Below, one piece after another: positions 11,180 to 22,647 of a stretch of 64,000 nt of DNA. Within the stretch, counting starts at the first letter, position 1, and each line of letters begins with the position of its first letter. Location: positions 4,811,501 through 4,875,500 of the forward strand of contig JAEOAD010000005.1 of the NCBI GenBank assembly GCA_036365145.1, in the 5' to 3' direction. The notes beneath the pieces were generated by a model. The model was given only the letters and a program-made list of their open reading frames with translations. It searched no databases and was not told where the DNA came from. Source of the stretch: Orientallactaga sibirica (Eukaryota; Chordata; Mammalia; Rodentia; Dipodidae). The translations under genes and the position numbers were made by a program.

Positions 11180-11335
11180 AAGGCGTGGTGGCACCCGCCT
11201 TTAATCCCAGCACTCGGGAAACAGAGGCAGGAGGATTGTCATGAGTTTGAGGCCACCCTGAGACCACACAGTGAATTCCAGGTCAACCTGGGCTACAGCG
11301 AGACCCTACCTTGAAAAACAAAAATAAATAAATAA
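11180..11335 (+). mobile_element. B1 SINE
   Basis: AAAGGCGTGGTGGCACCCGC head, CCTACCTTGAAAAAC end and an (AAAT)n tail. Confidence 0.93.
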
Positions 11336-11555
11336 ACAGTAAAATAATCTTACTTTGTCTAAACAATAGAAACATCGTGTTAACATAAAATTAAAATAAG
11401 ATTATTATTTAATTTAAATTCTGTAAATTTTCAGTGTCTGGATTGCTAGAAGATAGAAGGATTCTTAGGTGTGCATTTGATCTGTTTTAAGTTATATCAA
11501 TAAATCTAAACAAAAACTGATCTTGCATTTGGAAAAGATGGGAGCATTTAATTTC
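11336..11555. other. AT-rich unique stretch
   Basis: No repeat recognised. Confidence 0.4.
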
Positions 11556-11689
11556 AGGCTTAGTGGTTAAGGCATTTGTCTGCAAAGCCAAAGGATCCCG
11601 GTTCGATTCTCTAGGATCCACATAAGCCAGATGCACAAAGGGGCTCATGCATCTGGAGTTCGTTTGCTGTGGCTGGAAGCCCTGGTGCA

Positions 11690-11729
<40 letters not shown>

Positions 11730-11765
11730 CCTTTCCCCCTCTCAAATAAATAAATAAGTAAAATA
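11556..11765 (+). mobile_element. DIP-type SINE, head slightly truncated
   Basis: Starts inside the A box (GGCTTAGTGGTTAAGGC) and lacks the leading GGGCTGGAGAGAT. B box GGTTCGATTCTC, CT tract 11695-11723. Confidence 0.9.
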
Positions 11766-11893
11766 TATTTTTTTAAATTACATTGCTAATATCACCACCC
11801 ACCTCATCAGGAGAGTTTTGAAGTATTAGCATATTCTCAAACCACAACAGATACAAATTTTTCAAAATTCTAGGTTTTATTTGGAAACTCAAA

Positions 11894-12050
11894 TTTGCCT
11901 GCAAAGCCAAAGGACCCAGGTTCCATTCCCCAGGACCCACATTACCCAGATGCACAAGGGGGCGCATGCATCTGAGGTTCGTTTGCAGTGGCTAGAGGCC
12001 CTGGTGCACCTATTACTCTCTCTGTGTCAAATAAATAAATAAAAATAAAA
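11894..12050 (+). mobile_element. DIP-type SINE, 5'-truncated
   Basis: Starts at TTTGCCTGCAAAGCC, so the A box is missing. Short CT tract and an AAATAAATAAATAAAAAT tail. Confidence 0.9.
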
Positions 12051-12269
12051 ATATTTAGAAATACGGACACATCTATGCTTTTCAGCAATATCAGAATTTA
12101 TCTAATAACAGTAAATTCACAAGCTATGTCAGTTTTGTTGGCTGCAAAAAGGTCTAGTAGTCCTGATTTCCCTGGACAGACAGCTCAGGTACATCTTGAC
12201 GAGATTTAGAGTTACCATGGAAACAAAACTCCGGTACTACTGTGAAGGATTTTAGAGACTAGAGTAGTT
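12051..12269. other. Unique stretch
   Basis: No repeat recognised. Confidence 0.4.
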
Positions 12270-12500
12270 GACATGGGAGGACCCACCCTAACTGTGGGCA
12301 GCACCATCCCACGGGCGGAGTCCTGGTCTGTGTAAAAGGAGAGTCACACGAACATTCAAGGCTGTCACTCTCCTCTGCTTCCTCACTGTTACGAGCGCTC
12401 GTGGCATAAGAGACGTCCTCCCCCCGCTCCCCAAAGAAACCTTCCTTCCATAAGCTGCTGCTGGGTATCTGCTGCCCGCAAAGATAAGTTGATTAAGACT
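12270..12500 (+). mobile_element. MaLR-like LTR remnant
   Basis: ACTGTGGGCAGCACCATCCC, GTAAAAGGAGAG (weak TATA-like spot), TCTGCTTCCTCACTGTTACG and a 3' part with CTTCCTTCCATAAGCTGCTG follow the order of rodent MaLR-type LTRs as I recall them. Family not resolved. Confidence 0.5.
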
Positions 12501-13561
12501 CCACCCAGGAGGGGAGGAAGCTGGGCCAGCAGCTTCCAAGTCTCACTGCCACCGGCACGCCTTTTTGAGACACCTTCGTCTGCTCTGTACTTACAGCCCA
12601 GAGCATTCCAAAAAACCCGTGGTGGAAAAGTGTAGCCATTTGCAGTAAGGCTACCAGAGTACGTCCGGAAGTAGAAGTGCCAGGGCAGTGACAAAGGCCA
12701 CTGGCACGTCCCCTTTGCTGTTCTCCCAGCGGACCTGCCTTCATTGTCATGGCTCAGGGTCTCCCCACAGGATGGGTCCTTCGGTTGGAAGCTTCACATG
12801 CCCAACTCTTGCCTGGACATTATTTTCTCATGCTTGAAGTTTCAGTCTAAATGACCCCTCCAGAGACTCCCCCGAGCCCTTTTCCTAGGGCCATACTCAC
12901 CCTCTCTGACTCAAGACAGCAATGACCATGCCCAACCCAGAGGAATCAGCCCACCGTGTCCCCCATTGTCAAACGGGAGCCCCTCCCAGAATCACTCCGA
13001 GCGGAGGTTTTCTCCTCCCGCAGCCTTCTCGCCATCTGTAACTGTATGCCTGTGTTATCTTTTATGCGCTGTCTCCCTCCTCCCAACCCAGCATTTCTGA
13101 ATAAAAAGATGAGGACAGGGTCTGTAATTGTGTCAAAACACAGCTCTCTCCACAAAGGGAATACCGGGTAGCTTATTCTTGAGCCATAGTGAGCGAGCTC
13201 AGCTCAGTAACAGGGATTCAGGTTGCCTCACGTGCCCTGTTCACATGGAATATTAGTTACAGACCAAAGAAGGTCATAAGCCAAGGTTTTTCAATTATAC
13301 TGGTGAAGACCCCAGGCAGGCAGGTGACAGCAGAGTCTGGAAAAGTTCTGTAGGTCTCTCTCAGGTACTATTTGATGGCATTCTTAGATTGTCGGTTGGT
13401 GGAAGCCAGTGGTTTCCTAAGGATACATTTTAAAGGTCTTGACTGATCATCAGAAGGATGTTAACTCACACACCAATGAGCAACGAAGGGCTCTTAAGGG
13501 GCTAAAGATAACCCAAGATAATCGGGCTTTGCATGGTAATATTCTTTTTTCAATATTTCAT

Positions 13562-13604
13562 TTTCATTTATTTATTTGAGAGAGAGAGATACAGAAACAG
13601 GCAG

Positions 13605-13650
<46 letters not shown>

Positions 13651-13752
13651 GGCACACCAGGGCCTTCAGCCTCTGCAAACGAGCTCCAGATGCATGCGTC
13701 CCCTTGGCTTTTCAGGCAAGTGCCTCAACCGCTAAGCCATCCCTCCAGCCCT
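13562..13752 (-). mobile_element. DIP-type SINE with internal deletion (copy 1)
   Basis: Lacks about 45 bp between GCATGCGTCCCCTTGG and CTTTTCAGGCAAG. GA tract 13604-13647. Flanked by ATGGTAATATTCT on both sides. Confidence 0.92.
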
Positions 13753-13879
13753 GTATGGTAATATTCTAATCTTCCATTAATCCAAAGTTCAACATGTGGC
13801 TTTAGACAATCAATAACCAAGTTATGTCACCCCTGCTCCAGACTCTGAGAACTTTAGTTCACTTTTTTTTCCCCTCCTG

Positions 13880-13936
13880 TTGTATGTAGAACATTCCTGG
13901 CATGTGGTGCATGCTCAGTGAACACTTGTCGAGCAC
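13880..13936 (+). mobile_element. Possible L2 3'-end fragment (copy 1)
   Basis: CCTGGCATGTGGTGCATGCT followed by CAGTGAACACTTGTCGAG resembles the L2 3' end. Short and diverged. Repeated in copy 2. Confidence 0.4.
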
Positions 13937-14348
13937 AGAGAATATGGATGGGTGCTAAGTTCCAAAGAGCATAAAAGATACATAGCTAGACTTTTCAGAA
14001 ACAGTTCACAAGTGAAGAGGGCAATCTCACAAGAGCCCCCGGGTGCTTTTCTGGGGGAGCTGCTACTGGTGAAGATTAGATCAGCTTAAGTACCTGAGGG
14101 GATCTTCTTGTCCTATGAAGGAGCCCAGTTCAGCCACAGGTGTCTGCGGCTCTCACCGCCCTATTACTTCTTTGTGCCCCTGACTCACTGCAGATTCTGT
14201 TTCCCCTCTAGGATGCTAAGCACACAAACATGTGGCCCCCTGGGCACACGATCTTAAAATGAAAAGAGGTGAGACCAAGGATGGGGGCGTGTCTGCCCTT
14301 CTGATAGAAATCCAAATGGAGAGGGAGTAAGATTCAAGGACAATAGGA
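13937..14348. other. Unique sequence within copy 1
   Basis: No gene or repeat recognised. Confidence 0.45.
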
Positions 14349-14476
14349 TGCCACACGTGGTGGCACATGTCTATAATCTGAGCCCTCGGGAGGTGGGGAC
14401 AGAAGGCTGGCCTCAGCTACATAGTAAATTCCAGGTTAGCATGGGCTACATGAGACCCAGTCTCAAAAAAAAAGGG
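14349..14476 (+). mobile_element. Old B1-like SINE, internally deleted (copy 1)
   Basis: CACACGTGGTGGCACATGTC head and GAGACCCAGTCTCAAAA end, shortened in the middle. Confidence 0.8.
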
Positions 14477-15286
14477 GGGTGGGTGGATATAAATACCAAT
14501 TGAAAGAAGCAACTTTCCTTTCTGGATTTCACAGATCCAGTTTTTGATTCTGTTTTTCCCCCCACTGTTTAAATACTTCATTGTTTAAAACAGGGTGCTT
14601 ATTTGTAGTCACAGAAAAGTAGCATGAACCAGACGAAAAACTGAACAAAAAACGCCCACAAATTAGCATTTTATGTCTCTCGCAATTTTCAAATACCTTG
14701 TCAGTGGAATTGAAGTCTCTGTATCAAATCTCACCCCCCTCATAGGACACTAAATCTGTGAAGCTCTGTGATGCACAGACGGGTTCATAAACCCTTCTTC
14801 AGGGTTATGAAATCTGCTGTTGGAAACATGCTAATTCCTCGAAGCTTTTTTTTTTTTTTTAAGCTCTAGCCTGTCAGAAATTCAATCCCAAATTTAAACG
14901 GCCACATGCATATTTTCATGTGTGCTTTGAGTAATGGCATCTGCTCTTGCAAAATCAAACAGAATTAGGAAAAGCAATTGCTTGAGGAGATTTTCATTTC
15001 ATATTAGTGACACAAGATCATTCACACACCACGGCCTTTTAACAATTCAGCGTTGTGAAATTAGAAACCTTCCCTCGCATCCCTCCTAGAATTCCAAGTG
15101 CTCGTTTTCCTCTGGCAACACAAGGTAAGGAAAGAGGTGCTCTGAGGTGCAGGCAGTGACAAGGAAGTGGCCGCCATGTGCTCAGTGAGACAAACATGTT
15201 CCTTCCTTTTCTTATGGAAAGGAGTCAATATTTAGTCATGATTACTAACACCATATTGGAGATGTTGGATGGAGGTCAAAGAAGTC
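14477..15286. other. AT-rich unique stretch within copy 1
   Basis: No repeat signature apart from a 15-T run near 14856. The complexity and lack of repeats make it a candidate conserved non-coding segment, which cannot be shown from one sequence. Confidence 0.4.
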
Positions 15287-16228
15287 TGGTGGAAAAGTGT
15301 AGCCATTTGCAGTAAGGCTACCAGAGTACGTCCGGAAGTAGAAGTGCCAGGGCAGTGACAAAGGCCACTGGCACGTCCCCTTTGCTGTTCTCCCAGCGGA
15401 CCTGCCTTCATTGTCATGGCTCAGGGTCTCCCCACAGGATGGGTCCTTCGGTTGGAAGCTTCACATGCCCAACTCTTGCCTGGACATTATTTTCTCATGC
15501 TTGAAGTTTCAGTCTAAATGACCCCTCCAGAGACTCCCCCGAGCCCTTTTCCTAGGGCCATACTCACCCTCTCTGACTCAAGACAGCAATGACCATGCCC
15601 AACCCAGAGGAATCAGCCCACCGTGTCCCCCATTGTCAAACGGGAGCCCCTCCCAGAATCACTCCGAGCGGAGGTTTTCCTCCCCGCAGCCTTCTCGCCA
15701 TCTGTAACTGTATGCCTGTGTTATCTTTTATGCGCTGTCTCCCTCCTCCCAACCCAGCATTTCTGAATAAAAAGATGAGGACAGGGTCTGTAATTGTGTC
15801 AAAACACAGCTCTCTCCACAAAGGGAATACCGGGTAGCTTATTCTTGAGCCATAGTGAGCGAGCTCAGCTCAGTAACAGGGATTCAGGTTGCCTCACGTG
15901 CCCTGTTCACATGGAATATTAGTTACAGACCAAAGAAGGTCATAAGCCAAGGTTTTTCAATTATACTGGTGAAGACCCCAGGCAGGCAGGTGACAGCAGA
16001 GTCTGGAAAAGTTCTGTAGGTCTCTCTCAGGTACTATTTGATGGCATTCTTAGATTGTCGGTTGGTGGAAGCCAGTGGTTTCCTAAGGATACATTTTAAA
16101 GGTCTTGACTGATCATCAGAAGGATGTTAACTCACACACCAATGAGCAACGAAAAGGGCTCTTAAGGGGCTAAAGATAACCCAAGATAATCGGGCTTTGC
16201 ATGGTAATATTCTTTTTTCAATATTTCA

Positions 16229-16272
16229 TTTTCATTTATTTATTTGAGAGAGAGAGATACAGAAACAGGCAG

Positions 16273-16313
<41 letters not shown>

Positions 16314-16425
16314 AGAGAGGATGGGCACACCAGGGCCTTCAGCCTCTGCAAACGAGCTCCAGATGCATGCGTCCCCTTGGCTTTTCAGGCAAGTGCCTCA
16401 ACCGCTAAGCCATCCCTCCAGCCCT
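16229..16425 (-). mobile_element. DIP-type SINE with internal deletion (copy 2)
   Basis: Same internally deleted element as in copy 1. The GA tract is interrupted by a GAAGA step near 16308. Confidence 0.92.
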
Positions 16426-16557
16426 GTATGGTAATATTCTAATCTTCCATTAATCCAAAGTTCAACATGTGGCTTTAGACAATCAATAACCAAGTTATGT
16501 CACCCCTGCTCCAGACTCTGAGAACTTTAGTTCACTTTTTTTTTTTTCCCCTCCTGT

Positions 16558-16616
16558 TGTATGTAGAACATTCCTGGCATGTGGTGCATGCTCAGTGAAC
16601 ACTTGTCGAGCACAGA
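16558..16616 (+). mobile_element. Possible L2 3'-end fragment (copy 2)
   Basis: Duplicate of the fragment at 13880-13936. Confidence 0.4.
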
Positions 16617-17021
16617 GAATATGGATGGGTGCTAAGTTCCAAAGAGCATAAAAGATACATAGCTAGACTTTTCAGAAACAGTTCACAAGTGAAGAGGGCA
16701 ATCTCACAAGAGCCCCCGGGTGCTTTTCTGGGGGAGCTGCTACTGGTGAAGATTAGATCAGCTTAAGTACCTGAGGGGATCTTCTTGTCCTATGAAGGAG
16801 CCCAGTTCAGCCACAGGTGTCTGCGGCTCTCACCGCCCTATTACTTCTTTGTGCCCCTGACTCACTGCAGATTCTGTTTCCCCTCTAGGATGCTAAGCAC
16901 ACAAACATGTGGCCCCCTGGGCACACGATCTTAAAATGAAAAGAGGTGAGACCAAGGATGGGGGCGTGTCTGCCCTTCTGATAGAAATCCAAATGGAGAG
17001 GAGTAAGATTCAGGACAATAG

Positions 17022-17150
17022 GATGCCACACGTGGTGGCACATGTCTATAATCTGAGCCCCTCGGGAGGTGGGGACAGAAGGCTGGCCTCAGCTACATAG
17101 TAAATTCCAGGTTAGCATGGGCTACATGAGACCCAGTCTCAAAAAAAAAG
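17022..17150 (+). mobile_element. Old B1-like SINE (copy 2)
   Basis: Duplicate of 14349-14476, with one extra C (GCCCCTCGGG). Confidence 0.8.
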
Positions 17151-17961
17151 GGGGGTGGGTGGATATAAATACCAATTGAAAGAAGCAACTTTCCTTTCTG
17201 GATTTCACAGATCCAGTTTTTGATTCTGTTTTTCCCCCCACTGTTTAAATACTTCATTGTTTAAAACAGGGTGCTTATTTGTAGTCACAGAAAAGTAGCA
17301 TGAACCAGACGAAAAACTGAACAAAAACGCCCACAAATTAGCATTTTATGTCTCTCGCAATTTTCAAATACCTTGTCAGTGGAATTGAAGTCTCTGTATC
17401 AAATCTCACCCCCCTCATAGGACACTAAATCTGTGAAGCTCTGTGATGCACAGACGGGTTCATAAACCCTTCTTCAGGGTTATGAAATCTGCTGTTGGAA
17501 ACATGCTAATTCCTCGAAGCTTTTTTTTTTTTTTAAGCTCTAGCCTGTCAGAAATTCAATCCCAAATTTAAACGGCCACATGCATATTTTCATGTGTGCT
17601 TTGAGTAATGGCATCTGCTCTTGCAAAATCAAACAGAATTAGGAAAAGCAATTGCTTGAGGAGATTTTCATTTCATATTAGTGACACAAGATCATTCACA
17701 CACCACGGCCTTTTAACAATTCAGCGTTGTGAAATTAGAAACCTTCCCTCGCATCCCTCCTAGAATTCCAAGTGCTCGTTTTCCTCTGGCAACACAAGGT
17801 AAGGAAAGAGGTGCTCTGAGGTGCAGGCAGTGACAAGGGAAGTGGCCGCCATGTGCTCAGTGAGACAAACATGTTCCTTCCTTTTCTTATGGAAAGGAGT
17901 CAATATTTAGTCATGATTACTAACACCATATTGGAGATGTTGGATGGAGGTCAAAGAAGTC
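17151..17961. other. AT-rich unique stretch within copy 2
   Basis: Duplicate of 14477-15286. Confidence 0.4.
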
Positions 17962-18028
17962 AAGTAACCTTAACAAAACACACTGGAGGGTCACAGAGAG
18001 ACAAACAAGGATGAAAGGGGAAATGATA

Positions 18029-18240
18029 GGGCTGGAGAGATGGCTTAGCGGTTAAGGCGCTTGCCTGCAAAGCCAAAGGACCCAGGTTTGATTCCCCAGG
18101 ACCCATGTAAACCAGATGCACAAGGGGGTGCATGCATCTGGAGTTCGTTTGCAGTGGCTGGAGGCCCTGGCGTGCCCATTCTCTCTCCCCCTCTCTGTCC
18201 CTCTCCCTCTCTCTGTCAAATAAATAAAAATTTTTTTAAA
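18029..18240 (+). mobile_element. DIP-type SINE, near consensus
   Basis: A box TGGCTTAGCGG and B box GGTTTGATTCCCC. Target-site duplication close to AAAGGGGAAATGATA at 18014-18028 and about 18243. Confidence 0.95.
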
Positions 18241-19699
18241 AAGAAAAGGGAAATGATAAATAAACAAACAAACAAACAGCCAACCACAACCTATGCTACT
18301 CCATCCTTGTACAACTTGCTTGCAGGGTTCTCCAAACATCTGCATCCTCAGATTGCCATGGATTGAAAGTAATTAAGGTCCAAGAAATAACAAAGGGTTC
18401 AACCACCAGTGCGTGGGGGGAGGGTGCCCCTCTCCCCGTGGAAGTGTAGAAGTCCCTTTCTTACTTAGTAGGGGTTCCAGTGTACCCTGGCTGCCCAGGT
18501 CTGGGTGGGAGACAGTCCAGGGAGCCCACATTTGGAACTGCCCAGGGCGACCCCTGCAGCGTGTCAATGGGCCCTTAAAAGAGCTTTTGCTGCATCCCTG
18601 GGAGAGTAACAGCCTGGCATCTGCCTAATGTACCCTTCGGCCTATGAGTAAATCTTTACAAGCTGGGGCTCCCCACCACAATCCACAGCGTCTTGCCACT
18701 TCCACTAAAAGCTTGTCATTTGGTGCCTCGGTCCTTCCTGGGCATTATTGTCCTTCTTCATGAGTGTCCCCTGTTCCCAATATCCCCGCTGGCAGCACCC
18801 CATCTGCGTGGCTACTGGGAACTCAGAAGCCTGGGAAGCGCATTCCGTTCCATAATCCGGCAGCCTCAACCCAGAAGTATTTCTAAAGCCCCAAAGCGCT
18901 GATTCAATCACCACCTCCCATCCCCACCCCCATCAGCAAAGCTGTCCGCCCTTTTTTGCAAACTCTCCTAAGGGTCAGAGTGGTCTCCAAAAGTCCAGAG
19001 GTCCTGACTGCCTGCCGCCGGGGCCATTCTGAGCCTCGCCTCTAGCGAGCTGAGCGCTAGGGAGAGCTTTGACTACGCCCTGGCTGCTCTCAGCCTCACA
19101 ATGGAGTTGTGGGGTTAGATGAACATGACCATGAGGAAATGGAAGCAGAGAGAGAATGGGGACAAGACACGAACATCAGAGCTAGAAGCACAGCAGAGCC
19201 ACGAAGGATGCTCGGATGAAAGAACACAGGGTTCCTGCTTCTGTGTTGAAGAGTGAGGTGGGGAAGGCACTCTGATTCCTATTTTAATCATTCATTTAAA
19301 CAACTAAGCATGCATTTACAACTTATGGTTTGGAGCTTAAATACTTCACAGAATTAATCAAACAGCTACAAATAAACACACTATATTCTAGCGCCATAAA
19401 TGAGACGTTTGATTCAGACAGGGTTAGTCTGTGATCCTCTGTACAACCTTCTTTCCCCAGAAACAATGGCTAATGGCTGGTGCCTCTGGGCTGCCCCTCC
19501 TCCTCGAGGAACTCCCTCCATCCCTCATCCCTGGTTAGGATAAACTCTGGGGCCTAATCCCCATTCTTAAAGCAAGGCAATTAGCCATGAGTGATGAGGA
19601 TCTAAACTGGTGTGCTGCCTGCTTATTAAAAAATTATTTTTAAACTGCAGATGAGCACATTGCCGACTACATGCTGGCCATAAAGAAGCCAATCAAATT
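18241..19699. other. Unique sequence, no gene seen
   Basis: Includes a moderately GC-rich part (18410-19080) and an AT-rich part (19260-19420). No repeat and no convincing exon. Short frames of 60-97 codons only. Confidence 0.5.
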
Positions 19700-19780
19700 T
19701 CAGGTCCACAAATATTTATTGAGCGCTTTCCAAGCACAACGCCTGCAAGAGTTGTATAAAGATCAGCTAGAGATACCCTG
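19700..19780 (-). mobile_element. Possible L2/MIR-type fragment
   Basis: CCACAAATATTTATTGAGCG and CCAAGCACAACGCCTGCAAG resemble the reverse complement of an L2 3' end. Confidence 0.45.
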
Positions 19781-19814
19781 ATCTCAATGACCCCATAAAA
19801 ATTCATAAAGCAGG

Positions 19815-19964
19815 GGGCTGGAGAGATGGCTTAGTGGTTAAGGCACTTGCCCGCAAAACCAAAGGACCCAGGTTTGATTCCCCAGGACCCATGTTAGCCA
19901 GATGCACAAGGTGATGCATGAGTCTGGAGTTCATTTGCAGTGGCTAGAGGCTCTGTAGCACCCA

Positions 19965-19999
<35 letters not shown>

Positions 20000-20050
20000 C
20001 CTCCCTCCATCCCTCTTTCTCTCTGTCAAATAAATAAAGAAACAATAATA
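19815..20050 (+). mobile_element. DIP-type SINE
   Basis: Full-length, CT tract 19965-19999 with CCCTCCCTCC. Flanked by CATAAAGCAGGG at 19804-19815 and about 20063. Confidence 0.94.
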
Positions 20051-20553
20051 AAATAATAAATCCATAAAGCAGGGTTAATCAACATAGAAACAGTAACACA
20101 CATTAGACAAATCATATGCCTACAACTGCAGAGGTAAAGGAATTGAATGTTCCCCAAGGAACACCAGGAGGGAAAAGGCTCAAGTAGATTTAGACTAAAT
20201 GACAGTATTTTCAGGAATTCTATGGACACGGGGGGGGGGGGAGGGCAGGGGGAAGCCGAGATTGAGTTTGTAAATTCAAGTCCCCACTGGACTAATGCTG
20301 GTGAGTCACCACTCAGCATCGGTTCGTGCTCCTCCTGGCTCTTTGCAGTCCCTTCTGTGTGGGGAGCTCTGGAATCACAAGAGGGTATGGGTTGTTGCCA
20401 GAAGTGTTCTGGTCCTTATAGAAACCCAAGGAAACTCTACCTCTTGTTAAAGAAGCCAGCTCTTCCTGGAATGTGGAGTGAAGGAGGTGCTATATCTCAC
20501 ACCCATGTGAATTTTGTAAGTAGAATCTAGTTTACCTAAAAGGCAAGCAGGTC
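20051..20553. other. Unique sequence, no gene seen
   Basis: Contains a 12-G run at 20230-20241. The 127-codon frame 20147-20530 reads through that run and has no recognisable product. Confidence 0.45.
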
Positions 20554-20607
20554 AAAGAAAAGAAAAGAAAAGAAAAGAAAAGAAAGAAAAGAAAAGAAAA
20601 GAAAAAA
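20554..20607. repeat. (AAAAG)n microsatellite
   Basis: About ten units with one shortened unit, directly 5' of a B1. Confidence 0.95.
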
Positions 20608-20608
20608 T

Positions 20609-20766
20609 CAAGCAGGGCGTGGTGACGCATGCCTTGAATCCCAGCACTCTGGAGGCTGAGGTAAGAGAATCACCATGAGTTCAAGGCCACCCTGAGACTA
20701 CATAGTGAACTCCAGGTCAACCTGGGCTAGAGTGAGATCCTACCTTGAAAAAAACAAACAGAAAAA
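20609..20766 (+). mobile_element. B1 SINE
   Basis: AGCAGGGCGTGGTGACGC head and GATCCTACCTTGAAAAAAAC end. Confidence 0.93.
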
Positions 20767-21499
20767 TCCGTTCATAAGTGACTTCCTACACAGATTGCAT
20801 GAGGAAAGGCTGTTAAGCTAGGAGAAAGGATTTAGACAATTCCCAGCATGACACTGACAAACTATCACGAGTTATTTATCTAGTCACTGATGCTTGCATG
20901 TAACATTAGATAGATCCGTCCTTCTCAAAGAGAAGTGTTTGGACATCTATGTCCTAGCTGCTGGACATCACACAGAATCATCTCACCTCATTTGGGTTTG
21001 TTTAGTTTTCTTCTGGTAGGGTGGTCTCCAGGGCTAAAGGACTATTATATGACAGCAGTGTGCTCCTATTTCGTTTAGGGTATAATCTTAGGTTACAGCT
21101 TTTATGTCACAATGAATGCTGCTTAAATGATGTATGTGATCAATGAATGAATAAGATGATTTTTAGACATTAGTTGGATTTCCAAAGTAGACTATTTTAC
21201 AATGCCATCAACTTGGCATTCCTGTGCAAGAGCAGGTAAAGCTTGTTCTTCAGAGTGCTCCTGATAACGTTATTAAACCTGAGTTATCGAGCTAGTGGGC
21301 AACATTTTCATCTAAATTAATATGATTCCACTTGAAGGCAAAAGAACATATTAACTAAGGGTCCTTGGAGAAATGGCTAATTATGATGTAATTCACCTCC
21401 AGATGTGGCAGCCAGAGGACAAGGCCAGGCATCTGCCTCTCTCTCTCTTCCACTTTGTCTCCTCGAGTCAGAGTCTCTACCCGAACCTGGCAGACTGGC
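20767..21499. other. Unique sequence, no gene seen
   Basis: AT-rich, no repeat recognised. Confidence 0.45.
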
Positions 21500-21668
21500 T
21501 GAGCAGCAAGCTCTGGTTATCGCCCCATCTCCCCCTTCACACAGGGCTGGGGTTTTAGGTGTGTGGTCACGTCTGGCCTTTTACACTGGTGCTGGGAGGG
21601 GGCCAGGCTCAGGCCTTCACGTTTTCAGGCCAAGTGCTGTTACCCACTAAACGATCCCTCCAAGCCCT
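21500..21668 (-). mobile_element. Old composite SINE (B4-like) remnant
   Basis: CAGGCCAAGTGCTGTTACCC, ACTAAACGATCCCTCC and GGGTTTTAGGTGTGTGGTC read as the reverse complement of a tRNA-type head joined to a B1-like end. Confidence 0.55.
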
Positions 21669-21698
21669 CTTTTTTCCCCCTTTTTTAAAGAATTTTAA

Positions 21699-21925
21699 GG
21701 GCTGGACAGATGGTTCAGTGATTAAGGTGTTTGTCTGACAAGCCTAAGGACTCAGGTGCAATTCCCCAGGTCCCACATAAGTCAGATGCACAAGGTGGCA
21801 CACGTGTCTGCAATTTGTTTGCTGTGGCTAGAGGTCCTGGTGTGGCCATTCTCTCTTTCTCTCTTTTTTCTTTCTTTCTTTCTCTCTCTCTCTCTCCCCT
21901 AAATAAATAACTAAATAAAACTATT
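21699..21925 (+). mobile_element. DIP-type SINE
   Basis: GGGCTGGACAGATGGTTCAG head, CTTT/CT tract 21851-21897, AAATAAATAACTAAATAAA tail. Confidence 0.93.
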
Positions 21926-21957
21926 TTTCTTAAAAATTTTAACATAGAGACTTACTG

Positions 21958-22047
21958 TGGAGCCCAGGCCAGTCTCAAACTTATGAGCCTCCTGCCTCAG
22001 CCTCCGGAGTGCTAGGTTTATAGGTATACAGTACCATGTCTGGTTTT
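21958..22047 (-). mobile_element. Old B1-like fragment
   Basis: GAGCCCAGGCCAGTCTCAAA, GCCTCAGCCTCCGGAGTGCT and TACCATGTCTGG mark a diverged antisense B1. Confidence 0.75.
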
Positions 22048-22647
22048 CAATCTTCTAAAGTCAACAACATGAAGGATAAAGAAAATCTGAACAACTGTTT
22101 GTAGTTAAAGGTGAAGGGAAAAAAAAAACACATGACAGGTGAGGTTTTAGGAAGACCTCAGCATTGGAGCTGGGGGTAGAACAATCAGAAATTCTCACAA
22201 AATTAATGCAACTATTAGTATATAATCACGCTGTCTCAATGCTCAGTGTCCTGAATTGGGTCTTTGACACTGTGGGCATTCAACAGACTATCCTTGTTCT
22301 CCAAACCTAGACCCTGCAGCATGGAGGGCCTGATATTTGCATCTCACTGAACTGCTCCAGGTAACGCAAATGTGGTAATGGCTGGGCAGAACAAATGCCA
22401 GCATTCTCTGAGCTGTTTTTGCCGCCTTCTGCAATTTGGAATTATTAAGTGACCCTTTGGCATGCCCGTCAGTCACGCTGTGCCATGAGCCTACAGCACT
22501 GCTTTCTCTGAAGGTAACAGCAGCCATCGGAGATGTCTCCATGGAATTCTGCAACAGTATCGTGTGGATTGTTTTCACAATGCAGGCAATGATGATGGTC
22601 CCGGTTTTACTGACGAGCAAAATGAAAGTTTAGAGAAGCCGAACAAA
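22048..22647. other. Unique sequence, no gene seen
   Basis: A 110-codon minus frame at 22288-22620 has no recognisable domain. Confidence 0.45.

Larger units (their letters stand above)
12620..15286 (+). repeat. Tandem duplication, copy 1 (2667 bp)
   Basis: Begins TGGTGGAAAAGTGTAGCC and ends GGAGGTCAAAGAAGTC. The next base starts copy 2 at a constant offset of 2667 bp. It contains an antisense DIP (13562-13752), an L2-like piece and an old B1. Its flank (AAAAAACCCG) is unrelated to the flank of copy 2. Confidence 0.97.
15287..17961 (+). repeat. Tandem duplication, copy 2 (2675 bp)
   Basis: Direct repeat of 12620-15286. Differences I noticed are almost all small indels: T-run 8 versus 12 (13863 and 16536), AA insertion near 16151, a different GA-tract, single-base length changes in GGG, CCC, AAA runs and a 15 versus 14 T-run. 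I saw no clear isolated substitution. Confidence 0.97.

Noticed and set aside
12280..12440. Promoter/CpG-type region
   Set aside because: Some CpG dinucleotides and a TATA-like spot, but these fit an LTR remnant and the CpG density is modest.
18029..18110. tRNA gene suggested by A and B boxes
   Set aside because: The boxes belong to a SINE head. The flanking text cannot fold into a mature tRNA cloverleaf with an acceptor stem that I could draw.
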